Assembly (NCBI RefSeq): GCF_014649955.1 | Contig: NZ_BMUA01000001.1 | Location: forward strand, 620,001 to 684,000 | Direction: 5' to 3' | Source of the DNA: Streptomyces violascens | Lineage (GTDB): Bacteria; Actinomycetota; Actinomycetes; Streptomycetales; Streptomycetaceae | DNA length: 64,000 nt | Part shown: positions 8,641 through 17,820 of the stretch, piece by piece | How the letters are laid out: every line of letters begins with the position of its first letter | Position numbering within the stretch: the stretch's first letter is position 1 | Notes under the pieces: model-generated | Seen by the model: the letters and a program-made list of their open reading frames with translations, nothing else | Told to the model about the DNA's origin: nothing | Databases searched by the model: none | Position numbers and translations under genes: made by a program

Positions 8641-9216
8641 ATGGGCGTGAGCCTGGCCAAGGGCGGCAATGTCTCGCTGAGCAAGGAAGCCCCCGGGCTG
8701 ACGGCCGTCACGGTCGGCCTGGGCTGGGACGTGCGGACGACCACCGGCACGGACCACGACCTCGACGCGAGCGCACTGCTGTGCAACGAGAGCGGCAAGG
8801 TGCTCTCCGACAGCCACTTCGTCTTCTACAACAACCTGACCAGCCCGGACGGTTCGGTCCAGCACACCGGCGACAACCTCACCGGTGAGGGCGAGGGTGA
8901 CGACGAGACCATCAACATCGACCTCACCGCGGTCCCCGGCCCGGTCTCGAAGATCGTCTTCCCGGTCTCGATCCACGACGCACAGGCCCGCGGCCAGAGC
9001 TTCGGCCAGGTGCGCAACGCCTACATTCGCGTGATCAACCAGGCGGGCGGTGCCGAACTGGCCCGCTACGACCTGAGCGAGGACGCCTCGACCGAGACCG
9101 CGATGGTCTTCGGCGAGCTCTACCGGCACGGCGCCGAGTGGAAGTTCCGCGCCGTCGGCCAGGGTTACGCGTCCGGTCTGGCCGGCATCGCCTCCGACTA
9201 CGGCGTCAACGTCTGA
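8641..9216 (+). CDS. TerD family (tellurium resistance/stress) protein
   Basis: The 191-residue protein is a full-length TerD-domain protein, a Ca2+-binding cytoplasmic beta-sandwich family linked to tellurite resistance, stress and development in actinomycetes. Visible marks are [16 protein letters not shown] at the start, GWDVR, the acidic motif [12 protein letters not shown], the loop GEGDDE, and [21 protein letters not shown] near the end. A GGAGG site lies 6 bases before the ATG. It stands alone with its own terminator, so it is probably monocistronic. Streptomyces carry several paralogues, so I do not assign a numbered gene name. Confidence 0.93.
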   Translation: MGVSLAKGGNVSLSKEAPGLTAVTVGLGWDVRTTTGTDHDLDASALLCNESGKVLSDSHFVFYNNLTSPDGSVQHTGDNLTGEGEGDDETINIDLTAVPGPVSKIVFPVSIHDAQARGQSFGQVRNAYIRVINQAGGAELARYDLSEDASTETAMVFGELYRHGAEWKFRAVGQGYASGLAGIASDYGVNV

Positions 9217-9248
9217 CCACTCGGCCGCACACCCCTCTCGGCCACACG

Positions 9249-9284
9249 CCCCGCCGGCACCCCTTCCCCTGGGGAGCGGCGGGG
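9249..9284 (+). terminator. Hairpin terminator after TerD gene
   Basis: CCCCGCCG (9249-9256) pairs with CGGCGGGG (9277-9284), and the loop contains a further CCCC/GGGG pairing. It starts 32 bp after the TerD stop and is followed by a short pyrimidine-rich run. Confidence 0.75.
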
Positions 9285-9424
9285 CTCTCTTGGCGATTCC
9301 TTTACCACGCAGCCCGTTGTACCCGGCGGTAACAGCGCTCCATGCTGCTGTCAGCCGGCCCCATCCGATGTCCGCCGACCGTCCCAACCCGGCTTCCAGG
9401 GCGGTCACTTGAGACGGAGTACGG

Positions 9425-11356
9425 ATGTTTCGGCTACTGCCGCGCGGCACCCTGGCCCTGACCGCGCTTGTCGGCCTACTCGTCGGCACTCCCGCGGGCG
9501 CGGCCCCACAGGGGAGCCCCGTGGCGGTGACCACGGCGAGCCCGACGCAGCAGAGGACCGAGCCGCTCGCGGAGTCCTGGACCGGGCCGCTCTCCACCCG
9601 GGGCCGCTACATCGTTGACGCGACCGGCGCACGCTTCAAGCTCAAGTCCGCCAACTGGGGCGGCGCACAAGGCAGTTGGTCGGGCTCCGGCAACATCGAC
9701 GACCCCGCCACCCACCATGCGGGCGAGGACTCGTACAACATGCCCGTCGGCATCGACCGGGTGCCGATCGCCACCCTCCTTGCCGACTTCCACCGCCTGG
9801 GCATCAACAGTGTGCGGCTCCCCTTCTCCAACGCGCTCATCCACAACACCACCCCCGTCCCTGACGCCGCGGTCGCCGCCAACCCACAGCTCCGCGGCAG
9901 CACCCCGCTCCAGGTGTACGACGCCGTCGTGTCCGCCCTCACCCGGGACGGCTTCGCCGTCGTCCTCAACAACCACACCAATACGGCGCGTTGGTGTTGT
10001 GGCCTCGATGGCAACGAACGCTGGAACACCTCGCAGTCGACCGCCCAGTGGGTGGACGACTGGGCATTCATGGCGGGCCGCTACCGGGACAACAAGCGGG
10101 TGGTCGGCGCCGACCTGTACAACGAGGTGCGGCGCAACCTATGGGACGACCCCAACTGGGGCAACGGCGACGACCACGACTGGTTCACCGCCGCGCAGGA
10201 GGCGGCCGACCGCATCCTCACCACGGCCGATCCGGATCTGCTCGTCGTCATCGAGGGAATCAACTGGACGGGCATCCCGGCCGACGGCCTCCCCCACGGC
10301 CGCCCCACCCTCACCCCCGTCCGCACCCTCTCGCACACCCTGCTGCGGTCCGGAAAGCTGGTGTATTCGGCGCACTTCTACGGCTTCACCGGCCCCAACC
10401 ACTCGGGCGCGTACGGCACCGGAGAGACCCACGACCCGCGCTACCAGGACCTGTCCCGCGCCGACCTGTACGACGTACTGCGCCAGGAGGCGTTCTTCGT
10501 CACCGACGAGGGCCTGCATTACACGGCGCCGCTGTGGGTCAGCGAATTCGGCACCGGCGCCTCGGCGACGGACCCCAAGGCGCGCGCCTGGTTCACCGAT
10601 TTCACGGACTACCTGGCCGCGAACGACACGGACTTCGGGTACTGGCCGCTGGTCGGCCTGCGCGGACCGGCCGGCCAGGGCGACGACTTCGCCCTGCTGC
10701 GGTACGACCCCGAAGGGCACCGATCCGGAATCCTCGACGGGACGGACTGGCGCACGGCGGGCTGGGGGGTTCTGCTCAACTCCCCCTCCCGCACCGGCCA
10801 GATCGCGACACCGGCCCGCTGGAACATGCTGGACCTCGACCATGCGGACGCCGTCCGCTCGCTCGGCATGGCAGCCGTTGGCGACTGGGACCCGGGGGCC
10901 CGCAAGGGTGTCTGCCCCGACGGCCAGCGGCTCATCGGCCTGGCCCACGGCGGCGGCCGCGGGCTGTGCACCGACGTGGGTGCGGGCGACCTGCGCGCGG
11001 CGGGCGACACCTACACCGTCGTGCGCGACGAGCGGTACGTCACCCACGGCGACTGGGCCGGCGGTTATACGAAGCTGGAGTGCCCAGCGGGGCAGTTCCT
11101 GACCGGCTACGGCGTGCGGGGCGAGGCGACGGCCTCGGCCCTGTGCGTCCCCGCCCGCAGCTCTCTCGGGACGGCCGGCCGCACCGTGTGGTTCGACCGG
11201 GGCGACAACCGCCCGGCCGGTTCCCCCGGCGGGGATTTCGCGTACGGCCGCTACAAAGGGCAGTGCGGCCAGGGGGAATACGCGGCCGGAATCGCCTTCA
11301 CCGGGCGCGTCGGCGCCTCCCCGGCGCCGGCCGCCCTGCTGTGCCGCGCCCTGTAG
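9425..11356 (+). CDS. Secreted GH5-type glycoside hydrolase with C-terminal Cys repeats
   Basis: The 643-residue protein begins with a Sec signal peptide (cleavage likely after TPAGAA, about residue 28). A catalytic region at about 55-480 resembles cellulase family GH5: the acid/base Glu234 in YNEVRR and the nucleophile Glu374 in SEFGTG. The remaining 150 residues contain three similar units: CPDGQRLIGLAHGG, CPAGQFLTGYGVRG and CGQGEYAAGIAFTG, probably an accessory binding module. It probably hydrolyses a beta-linked polysaccharide outside the cell; cellulose cannot be told from other glucans or mannans here. A GGAG site precedes the ATG. Confidence 0.85.
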   Translation: MFRLLPRGTLALTALVGLLVGTPAGAAPQGSPVAVTTASPTQQRTEPLAESWTGPLSTRGRYIVDATGARFKLKSANWGGAQGSWSGSGNIDDPATHHAGEDSYNMPVGIDRVPIATLLADFHRLGINSVRLPFSNALIHNTTPVPDAAVAANPQLRGSTPLQVYDAVVSALTRDGFAVVLNNHTNTARWCCGLDGNERWNTSQSTAQWVDDWAFMAGRYRDNKRVVGADLYNEVRRNLWDDPNWGNGDDHDWFTAAQEAADRILTTADPDLLVVIEGINWTGIPADGLPHGRPTLTPVRTLSHTLLRSGKLVYSAHFYGFTGPNHSGAYGTGETHDPRYQDLSRADLYDVLRQEAFFVTDEGLHYTAPLWVSEFGTGASATDPKARAWFTDFTDYLAANDTDFGYWPLVGLRGPAGQGDDFALLRYDPEGHRSGILDGTDWRTAGWGVLLNSPSRTGQIATPARWNMLDLDHADAVRSLGMAAVGDWDPGARKGVCPDGQRLIGLAHGGGRGLCTDVGAGDLRAAGDTYTVVRDERYVTHGDWAGGYTKLECPAGQFLTGYGVRGEATASALCVPARSSLGTAGRTVWFDRGDNRPAGSPGGDFAYGRYKGQCGQGEYAAGIAFTGRVGASPAPAALLCRAL

Positions 11357-11499
11357 GAACCCGCCCGGTCCGATGATCACGGTTCTGGCGCGAGCGGGTG
11401 AAGCGGCCGTGCACCGCCTCGACGTGGCACCTCGATCCCCGCTACGAAGAGGGCGCATACTCTCCCCGCTGCCCACTCGCACCAGGAGGCGCCCCCACC

Positions 11500-12906
11500 G
11501 TGGAGTGGTTCTCGTCGTCGGCCTACTGGCTCGGCCGGCTCGTCTTCCAGCGCTCCCTCGCGGCCGTCTACGGGGTGGCGTTCCTGGCGGCGGCCCTGCA
11601 GTTCCGGGCGCTCATCGGGGAACACGGAATGCTTCCTGTGCCCGATTTCGTCCGGCGCGTGCCGTTCCGCAGCGCGCCGAGCCTGTTCCAACTTCGGTAT
11701 TCCGACCGGCTGTTCGCCTCGTGTGCGTGGACGGGTGTGCTGCTTGCCGGGGCCGTGGTGGCGGGGGCGGCCGATGCCGTGCCGCTCTGGGCGGCGATGG
11801 TGTGCTGGGCGGTGCTGTGGGCGCTGTATCTGTCGATCGTCAATGTGGGCCAGACCTGGTACGGCTTCGGCTGGGAGTCGCTGCTCCTGGAGGCCGGATT
11901 CCTCGCGGTCTTTCTGGGCAACGACGAGGTCGCGCCGCCGGTGGTGCTGCTGTGGCTGCTGCGCTGGGTGCTGTTCCGCGTCGAGTTCGGCGCCGGGCTG
12001 ATCAAGATGCGCGGCGATCCGTGCTGGCGCGATCTGACCTGCCTGTACTACCACCACGAGACCCAGCCGATGCCCGGCCCGCTGAGCTGGTTCTTCCACC
12101 ATCTGCCGAAGCCGCTCCACCGCGCCGAGGTGGCGGCCAACCACTTCGTCCAACTCGTCGTCCCCGTCGCCCTGTTCACTCCGCAGCCGGTGGCGAGTGT
12201 CGCCGCCTGCCTCATCATCTGCACCCAGCTGTGGCTGGTCCTCTCCGGCAATTTCGCCTGGCTGAACTGGCTGACCATCGTCCTCGCCGCCTCCGCCCTG
12301 GACGGCTCCCTCATCGCCGAACCGCCCTCGCTTCCCGGTCCCCCGCTCTGGTACGAGACCCTGGTCATCCTGGTCGCCGTACTCGTCCTGGCGCTCAGCT
12401 ATCGGCCCGCCCGCAATCTCCTCTCGCATCAGCAGCGGATGAACACGACGTACGAACCGCTGCATCTGGTGAATTCCTATGGGGCGTTCGGCAGCATCAC
12501 GCGGATCCGGCACGAGGTCGTCGTCGAAGGGACTGCGGACGCGGAGATCACCCCGCAGACGGTCTGGCGGGAATACGAATTCCATGGGAAGCCGGGCGAT
12601 GTGCGGCGCCTTCCGCGTCAGTTCGCGCCCTACCATTTGCGGCTCGACTGGCTTCTCTGGTTTCTCGCGCTCTCGCCGTCGTACGGGTACTCCTGGTTCG
12701 GCGGATTCGTCGAGCGGCTCCTGGTCAACGACCGCGACACGCTGCGCCTGCTGCGGCACAACCCTTTTCCCGATGACCCGCCGGTGTTCATCCGTGCCCA
12801 CATGTGGCGCTACCGCTTCACCACCTGGCAGGAACTCCGTACGACCGGGGCGTGGTGGCACCGTGAGGCACCCCGCGAGTTCCTGCCCCCGACGACACTG
12901 CGCTGA
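11500..12906 (+). CDS. Lipase maturation factor family membrane protein
   Basis: The 468-residue protein matches the lipase maturation factor family: several membrane helices in the first 340 residues, GQTWYGFGWESLLLEAGFLAVFLG, the motif LLRWVLFRVEFGAGLIKMRGD, and a soluble C-terminal half with VNSYGAFGSITR and YEFHGKPG. In vertebrates LMF1 assists folding of lipases; the bacterial role is not established. I chose the GTG at 11500, ten bases after AGGAGG and starting M-E-W-F-S-S-S-A-Y-W, over an in-frame ATG at 11398 whose extra residues look non-coding. It lies downstream of the GH5 gene and converges with the FAD oxidase. Confidence 0.85.
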   Translation: MEWFSSSAYWLGRLVFQRSLAAVYGVAFLAAALQFRALIGEHGMLPVPDFVRRVPFRSAPSLFQLRYSDRLFASCAWTGVLLAGAVVAGAADAVPLWAAMVCWAVLWALYLSIVNVGQTWYGFGWESLLLEAGFLAVFLGNDEVAPPVVLLWLLRWVLFRVEFGAGLIKMRGDPCWRDLTCLYYHHETQPMPGPLSWFFHHLPKPLHRAEVAANHFVQLVVPVALFTPQPVASVAACLIICTQLWLVLSGNFAWLNWLTIVLAASALDGSLIAEPPSLPGPPLWYETLVILVAVLVLALSYRPARNLLSHQQRMNTTYEPLHLVNSYGAFGSITRIRHEVVVEGTADAEITPQTVWREYEFHGKPGDVRRLPRQFAPYHLRLDWLLWFLALSPSYGYSWFGGFVERLLVNDRDTLRLLRHNPFPDDPPVFIRAHMWRYRFTTWQELRTTGAWWHREAPREFLPPTTLR

Positions 12907-12931
12907 ACGAGCCGTCCCGGTCCACCCGCGG

Positions 12932-14311
12932 CTATGCGGCGGGCTCGATGTTCTGGTTGGCGTGGAACAGGTTGTGCGGGTCGTACAGCCGCTTGATCGA
13001 TGCCAGGCGGTCGTAGTGGTCGCGGTATGTGGCCTTCACCCGGTCCCGGCCCTCTCCGGCACCGATGAAGTTCACATAGGAACCACCCATCGAGTGTGGG
13101 TGCAGCTCACCCCAGTAGTCGACACACCACTGCCGGACGACTTCGGCGTTGGCCGGGTCGGGGTCGATGCCGCCGATGACTCCGGACCACATGGCGTCCC
13201 GGTAGGCCCAGGCGGTGTCCTTCTGGGCGACGCGGTGGGCGGCGCCGTCGACCGGGTACAGGTGCATCGTCGACAGGTTGGTGGGCAGGCCTTCGGCGTA
13301 CTTGGCGTGCACGTCGATGGCGCCGTCCGTGATTCGGTCGAAGAAGTCCCCTCGCCAGTACCACTGCAGCCCCTTGGGGATCAGCTCGTCGAACATGGCC
13401 TGCAGCATGGGGTACGGCATCGGGCTCGTGAAGTGGAAGGTCGGCGGGCCCGCCTCGTTGACCGGTTCGAAGGTCTTGTCGGAGGCGTCCGGGTCACCCG
13501 TCCAGCACCACACCACCCCGCACATCTTGTGGCCGTGGATCTCCTCGGGGAACGGCGGCCCCGGCGGGACGACGAGCGCGGCGAAGAAGCCGTTCAGGTC
13601 GTTGGGCGCCTGTGGCAGGAAGTCGCGGTACCAGCGCAGCACGTCACCGATCCGGTCCAGCGTCCACAGGGTCACCCCGAGCACCACCGTGTGCACCGGG
13701 TGCAGCCGGAAGGTGAAGGAGGTCACGACGCCGAAGTTGCCTCCGCCGCCGCGCAGCGCCCAGAAGAGGTCGGGGTTGTCCCGCTCGGTGGCGGTGACGA
13801 AGGTGCCGTCGGCGAGCACCACGTCCGCGGCGAGCAGGTTGTCCACGGTCAGGCCGTACTTGCGGGTGAGGTGGCCGTGGCCGCCGCCGAGGGTGAGGCC
13901 CGCGATGCCCGTCGTCGACATGATGCCAGCGGGGGTGGCGAGGCCGAATCCGTGGGCCGCGTGGTCGAGGTCGCCGAGCACGCTGCCGCCGCCGACCTGT
14001 GCGGTCTCGGTCACGGGGTCGACGCGCGCCCAGCGCATCGGCGACAGGTCGAGGGTGACGCCGTCGTCCACCAGGCACAGGCCGGCGCCGCTGTGTCCGC
14101 CGCCGCGTACCGCCAGTTCGAGGCCGTGGTCCCGCACGAAGTCGACCGCGTCGATGACATCCGCGGCGTCCGTGCAGCGCACGAACGCGGCCGGTCTACG
14201 ATCGATCATCGCGTTGTAGATCGACCGGGACTCGTCGTACTCCGGGTCGTTCGGGCCGATGACCGGGCCGCGCAGCACGGTCCGCATCGCCTCCAGCGTC
14301 GTGCCGTCCAT
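12932..14311 (-). CDS. FAD-linked oxidase, berberine-bridge-enzyme-like
   Basis: The 459-residue protein has the PCMH-type FAD domain in its first half: RGGGHSGAG, whose His is the usual 8-alpha covalent FAD attachment, LTLGGGHGHLTRKYGL, and ALRGGGGNFGVV. The C-terminus has the BBE signature YDPHNLFHANQNI. The Cys that often makes a second covalent bond is not evident (TPAGIMSTTG in place of a VCPTVG-type motif), so FAD is probably held through one bond. Such enzymes oxidise alcohols, sugars or secondary metabolites. The ATG at 14311 is preceded by AGGAG at 6 bases; in-frame upstream starts are rejected. Confidence 0.88.
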   Translation of the reverse strand: MDGTTLEAMRTVLRGPVIGPNDPEYDESRSIYNAMIDRRPAAFVRCTDAADVIDAVDFVRDHGLELAVRGGGHSGAGLCLVDDGVTLDLSPMRWARVDPVTETAQVGGGSVLGDLDHAAHGFGLATPAGIMSTTGIAGLTLGGGHGHLTRKYGLTVDNLLAADVVLADGTFVTATERDNPDLFWALRGGGGNFGVVTSFTFRLHPVHTVVLGVTLWTLDRIGDVLRWYRDFLPQAPNDLNGFFAALVVPPGPPFPEEIHGHKMCGVVWCWTGDPDASDKTFEPVNEAGPPTFHFTSPMPYPMLQAMFDELIPKGLQWYWRGDFFDRITDGAIDVHAKYAEGLPTNLSTMHLYPVDGAAHRVAQKDTAWAYRDAMWSGVIGGIDPDPANAEVVRQWCVDYWGELHPHSMGGSYVNFIGAGEGRDRVKATYRDHYDRLASIKRLYDPHNLFHANQNIEPAA

Positions 14312-14566
14312 GACGATCTCCTTGCAGAGGGCACGGTGGGGGGCCGTGTCCGCCCGGCATTCCCCTGCTGGGCTGCCGGTGGTGACACGCGCGCGCCGGT
14401 GGCCCCGGCACCTTCTCGGGCCGCACGCGCGGTCGGACGCCACAGGGCTGACCCTTCAAGCGTCCCGCCGGACGCGCGGACCCGCAATCGGTGGCTCACC
14501 GCCCCGTTCCGTCGCACGTTGTGGGGTGGGATGCCGGGATCCGCTCCCCGGGCGCACCATGGATGC

Positions 14567-15784
14567 ATGGACGGTCGCATGGGTGCCATCAGTCCACCGG
14601 GGCGCCTCGCCGAGCCGGCCGAGGGCATCAGCCCCGAGGAACTGGCGCTCGCGACCCGCAATCACGGCATGCCCCTGGAGTCCCTGCGGTACGACCTCAC
14701 ACCGCCGGGGCTGCACTATGTGCTGGTCCACTACGACATCCCTGCCGCGGACGCCCACACATGGGCGCTCACCCTAGGTGGCCGGGTGCGTACCCCTCTC
14801 ACACTCGACATGGCGGCGCTGCGGTCCTTCCCGTCTGCCACACACCGGGTGACGATGGAATGTGCGGGCAACGGCCGGGCCCGGCTCACACCGAGGCCCG
14901 TGAGCCAGCCCTGGCTCGTCGAAGGAATCGGCACCGCCGAGTGGACGGGCGTACCACTGCGCACCCTCCTCGCCGCATGCGGTGTGGCACCGGGCTCCGT
15001 CGAGGTGGTCTTCACCGGCGCCGACCACGGCCTGGAGCGCGGCGTCGAACAGGACTACCGGCGCAGCCTGCCGCTGGAGGTGGCCACGGGCCGCGATCCC
15101 GAGGTGATGGTGGCCTATGCGATGAACGGCGCTCCCCTGCCGCCGCAGCACGGCTATCCGCTGCGGCTGGTGGTTCCCGGGTGGTACGGCATGGCGCAGG
15201 TGAAGTGGCTGCGGGACATCACCGTCATCGACACGGAGTTCACGGGCTTCCAGCAGCAAGTGGCCTACCGCTACCGGCAGGCGGCGGACGATCCGGGCGA
15301 GGCGGTGACCCGCATCGCCCCACGCGCGCTGATGGTCCCGCCGGGCTTCCCGGACTTCATGTCCCGTACGCGCGTGGTGCGGCCCGGGCCGCACTTCCTG
15401 GAAGGCCGCGCCTGGTCCGGCCTGGCCCCGGTCGTACGGGTCGAGGTGAGCACGGACGCCTCACGCGGCTGGTACGACGCCGAACTCGACGTGCCGCCGC
15501 ACGGCCACGACTGGGCCTGGCGGCACTGGCAGGCACCCTGGACGGCGACACCCGGCACCCATGTCCTCAGCGTCCGGGCCACCGACGCCGAGGGCAACTC
15601 TCAGCCGCTCGAGCAGAGTTGGAACCGCGGCGGCTTCGGCAACAACCTCGTACAGCGGGTGGAGGTGCTGTGCGAGGCGGCGGCCTCCCCCGAGGACGGC
15701 GACCCGGGCACGGCCGACGCCGCCGGCCACACCGAGTCCCCCACCCGCTCCGGCACCGGCACCCGCTCCGGCCACGGCTCCTGA
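14567..15784 (+). CDS. Sulfite-oxidase-type molybdopterin-dependent oxidoreductase
   Basis: The protein (405 residues) has the sulfite oxidase fold: a molybdopterin domain with MECAGNGR, whose Cys would bind molybdenum, PLRLVVPGWYG and VKWLRDI, then a Mo-co dimerisation domain with GRAWSG, VRVEVSTD and NSQPLEQSWNRGG. The final 40 residues are low-complexity Gly/Thr/Ser. No signal peptide is seen, so it is probably cytoplasmic. The start is uncertain: ATG 14567 and ATG 14579 are in frame and neither has a good ribosome site. It is divergent from the FAD oxidase. The substrate is not predictable. Confidence 0.88.
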   Translation: MDGRMGAISPPGRLAEPAEGISPEELALATRNHGMPLESLRYDLTPPGLHYVLVHYDIPAADAHTWALTLGGRVRTPLTLDMAALRSFPSATHRVTMECAGNGRARLTPRPVSQPWLVEGIGTAEWTGVPLRTLLAACGVAPGSVEVVFTGADHGLERGVEQDYRRSLPLEVATGRDPEVMVAYAMNGAPLPPQHGYPLRLVVPGWYGMAQVKWLRDITVIDTEFTGFQQQVAYRYRQAADDPGEAVTRIAPRALMVPPGFPDFMSRTRVVRPGPHFLEGRAWSGLAPVVRVEVSTDASRGWYDAELDVPPHGHDWAWRHWQAPWTATPGTHVLSVRATDAEGNSQPLEQSWNRGGFGNNLVQRVEVLCEAAASPEDGDPGTADAAGHTESPTRSGTGTRSGHGS

Positions 15785-15878
15785 CGAGCGCTTCAGCAGA
15801 GCGGTACGGCGCGGTGCGACACTGCGGGTCGGCAGCGTGGGCCGACGGCGGATCACCGGAGCGGGTCGTCGGCGTGGG

Positions 15879-16511
15879 TCAGTGGACGATCTGGTCGCCG
15901 TCCGGCACGTCCTGGACCGTCACGATGTGGCGGGCACGGCCGAGTCCGTCGGCCACGGCGCGGGCGATCCCGGCGACGTCCTGGCCGCTCGGGACCGGGA
16001 CCTGCTCCCCGTCGCCGTAACTCTCGATCGCCTTCGTGAAGTAGCTCGGATGCCAGGCGCCGACCGCCCCCTTGACCTCGATCGCGGCCACCGGCCGACC
16101 GCCGACGAGGGCCTTGAGGGCGGGCAGTATCTCGTCGGAGCGCAGTTCCCCCGGCACCTGGAACAGGCTGGCGTGCGCACCCACCAGGCCGCCGCCGCGC
16201 AGCCGGACCGTCACCGTGAGACAGCTGGTGACACTCGGGTACGTGATGACACCGCCCGGGGCGACCTCCTTCACCTGCCCCTCCGAGACGGTTGCCGCGA
16301 GCGGAGCCCTGGTGCCGTGCGCGACGGCCTCGGCCGCGATGCCCTGCCCGCTGTTCACCGGCTCGCGCGTCTGCGCCTGGGCCGTCGAGCCGGCCCGGAT
16401 CTCCAGCGCGAGCAGCGCCAGCGGAAGCACCAGGGCACCCGCCGTGGCGGCCCTCCATGCCGTCGGCCGGCCGGTGGCGTGGGTGGACTGACGGGCGCGC
16501 GGGAAAAACAC
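15879..16511 (-). CDS. Secreted or membrane-anchored hypothetical protein
   Basis: The 210-residue protein has a basic N-terminus, a hydrophobic segment at about residues 22-41 and an AQA-type cleavage site, so it is probably exported. The rest has no domain I recognise; one cysteine occurs in VTSCLTVTV. The GTG at 16511 has AGGAG five bases upstream and places the signal sequence correctly, while the longer in-frame upstream extension reads like non-coding DNA. It converges with the molybdoenzyme gene. Confidence 0.65.
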   Translation of the reverse strand: MFFPRARQSTHATGRPTAWRAATAGALVLPLALLALEIRAGSTAQAQTREPVNSGQGIAAEAVAHGTRAPLAATVSEGQVKEVAPGGVITYPSVTSCLTVTVRLRGGGLVGAHASLFQVPGELRSDEILPALKALVGGRPVAAIEVKGAVGAWHPSYFTKAIESYGDGEQVPVPSGQDVAGIARAVADGLGRARHIVTVQDVPDGDQIVH

Positions 16512-16861
16512 GTGAACTCCTGGCGGGTGAAACAGGGTCGGCCACACAGGTGAGGCCGACCTACGGTCGGCGGACAACTGTACGCAGCCGACTGTCTGGC
16601 GGCGTACGCGAGCCATATGCGCAGCCCACACGTGCTGGGCCACCATGTTGCCGCGCGCCACAGCCGCCCCACTCATGTGGTTGCGCCACATGGCTCGGCG
16701 CGTCGGCCAGCTCATCTCAACACCCCGGCCGTGTGGCCGAATTGGCCCTCCTGATCTTCGCGGAAGGTCCGGTTATGGTCCGGTCAACGTCACTTTCAGC
16801 ACTCGGAGACGCACGAGCACGAGCATGCGCCAGCACACGAGCAACAGCAAGGACAGCAGCG
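16512..16861. promoter_or_regulatory. Divergent intergenic region with inverted and direct repeats
   Basis: This gap of about 350 bp serves the secreted unknown (minus) and the methyltransferase (plus). It contains a perfect inverted repeat CATGTGG-ttgcg-CCACATG (16674-16692) and two direct copies of GGTCCGGT at 16766-16773 and 16777-16784, 11 bp apart, about 80 bp before the methyltransferase start. Both look like regulator-binding elements. No gene is apparent. Confidence 0.4.
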
Positions 16862-17701
16862 ATGAGTCATGAGAGCACGACAGGTGCCGCCGAGTCGGCA
16901 CGCCGCTATTACGACACGAGCGACGTCGACGCCTTCTACGCCGAGGTCTGGGGCGGCGAGGACATTCACACCGGGATCTACGCCCATGACCGGGAGCCGG
17001 TCGCCGATGCCTCCCGGCGCACGGTCGAGACGGCTGCCGCGAAGATCGCCGACCGGCTCGCTCCCGGCTGCACCGTACTGGATCTGGGATCCGGATACGG
17101 CGGCCCGGCCCGCCGTCTGGCGGGTGAGTTCGGCTGCCGGGTCGTCGCGCTCAACATCAGCGAGGGACAGAACGACCGGCACCGCAAGACCAATGCCGAG
17201 CGCGGGCTCGACGGGCTCATCGAGGTGGTCGCCGGTTCCTTCCAGGACATTCCCTTCCCGGCCGAGCGGTTCGACGTGGTGTGGTCGCAGGAGGCCTTCT
17301 GTCACAGCGGGGACCGCGAGCGGCTGCTCAGCGAGGCCGTCCGGGTCCTCAAGCCGGGGGGCGTCCTGGTCTACACCGACCTCATGGCCGCCGATTCCGC
17401 GCCGCCCGAGGCGCTGCGCCCGGTGGTGGCCCGCCTCGGTGTGGAGGAGTTCGCCACGCCGTCGTTCTATCTCCGCCAGCTGGCCGAACTCGGCCTGACA
17501 CACGTCGAGTTCGACGACCGAAGCGACCAGTTGCTCACCCACTACCTCCGGCTCACCGAGGAGACCCGGAGTCGTGCCACGGAGCTGAGTGACGTCATCA
17601 GCCCGGCTTATGTGGAGAGCCTCCTGGAGAATCTGCCCCTGTGGGTGGATGCCTGCCGCGAGGACCAACTGAGCTGGGGCATCTTCACCTGCCGCCGGTA
17701 G
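16862..17701 (+). CDS. SAM-dependent methyltransferase, sarcosine/dimethylglycine-type
   Basis: The 279-residue protein is a class I methyltransferase with motif I VLDLGSGYGGPARRL near residue 77, then VVALNISEGQND and VVWSQEAFCHSGDR. The start AARYYDTSDVDAFYAEVWGGEDIHTGIY pattern (AESARRYYDTSD here) and the WSQEAFCHS motif are typical of enzymes that methylate sarcosine or dimethylglycine toward glycine betaine. An osmoprotectant role is therefore plausible, though related natural-product methyltransferases share these features. It converges with the peptide-synthetase operon and could, less likely, act on its product. Confidence 0.82.
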   Translation: MSHESTTGAAESARRYYDTSDVDAFYAEVWGGEDIHTGIYAHDREPVADASRRTVETAAAKIADRLAPGCTVLDLGSGYGGPARRLAGEFGCRVVALNISEGQNDRHRKTNAERGLDGLIEVVAGSFQDIPFPAERFDVVWSQEAFCHSGDRERLLSEAVRVLKPGGVLVYTDLMAADSAPPEALRPVVARLGVEEFATPSFYLRQLAELGLTHVEFDDRSDQLLTHYLRLTEETRSRATELSDVISPAYVESLLENLPLWVDACREDQLSWGIFTCRR

Positions 17702-17757
17702 CGTTACCCCGCCCTGGGGACACCACGCCTGTCCCTGACAGACAGCGGCGCCCGCAC

Positions 17758-17785
17758 GTACCCGAGTACAGACGTACTCAAGTAC
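17758..17785. terminator. Bidirectional hairpin between methyltransferase and NRPS operon
   Basis: GTAC-cc-GAGTAC-agac-GTACTC-aa-GTAC forms an interrupted palindrome with a tetraloop between two convergent genes, as expected of a shared terminator. Confidence 0.6.
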
Positions 17786-17820
17786 GACGGGCGCCTCAAC
17801 TGCCGCACAAGCCAACCTGC

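Noticed and set aside
9329..9342. CebR-like box before the GH5 gene
   Set aside because: Only the core AGCGCTCC matches; about 9 of 14 positions is too weak to claim cellobiose repression.
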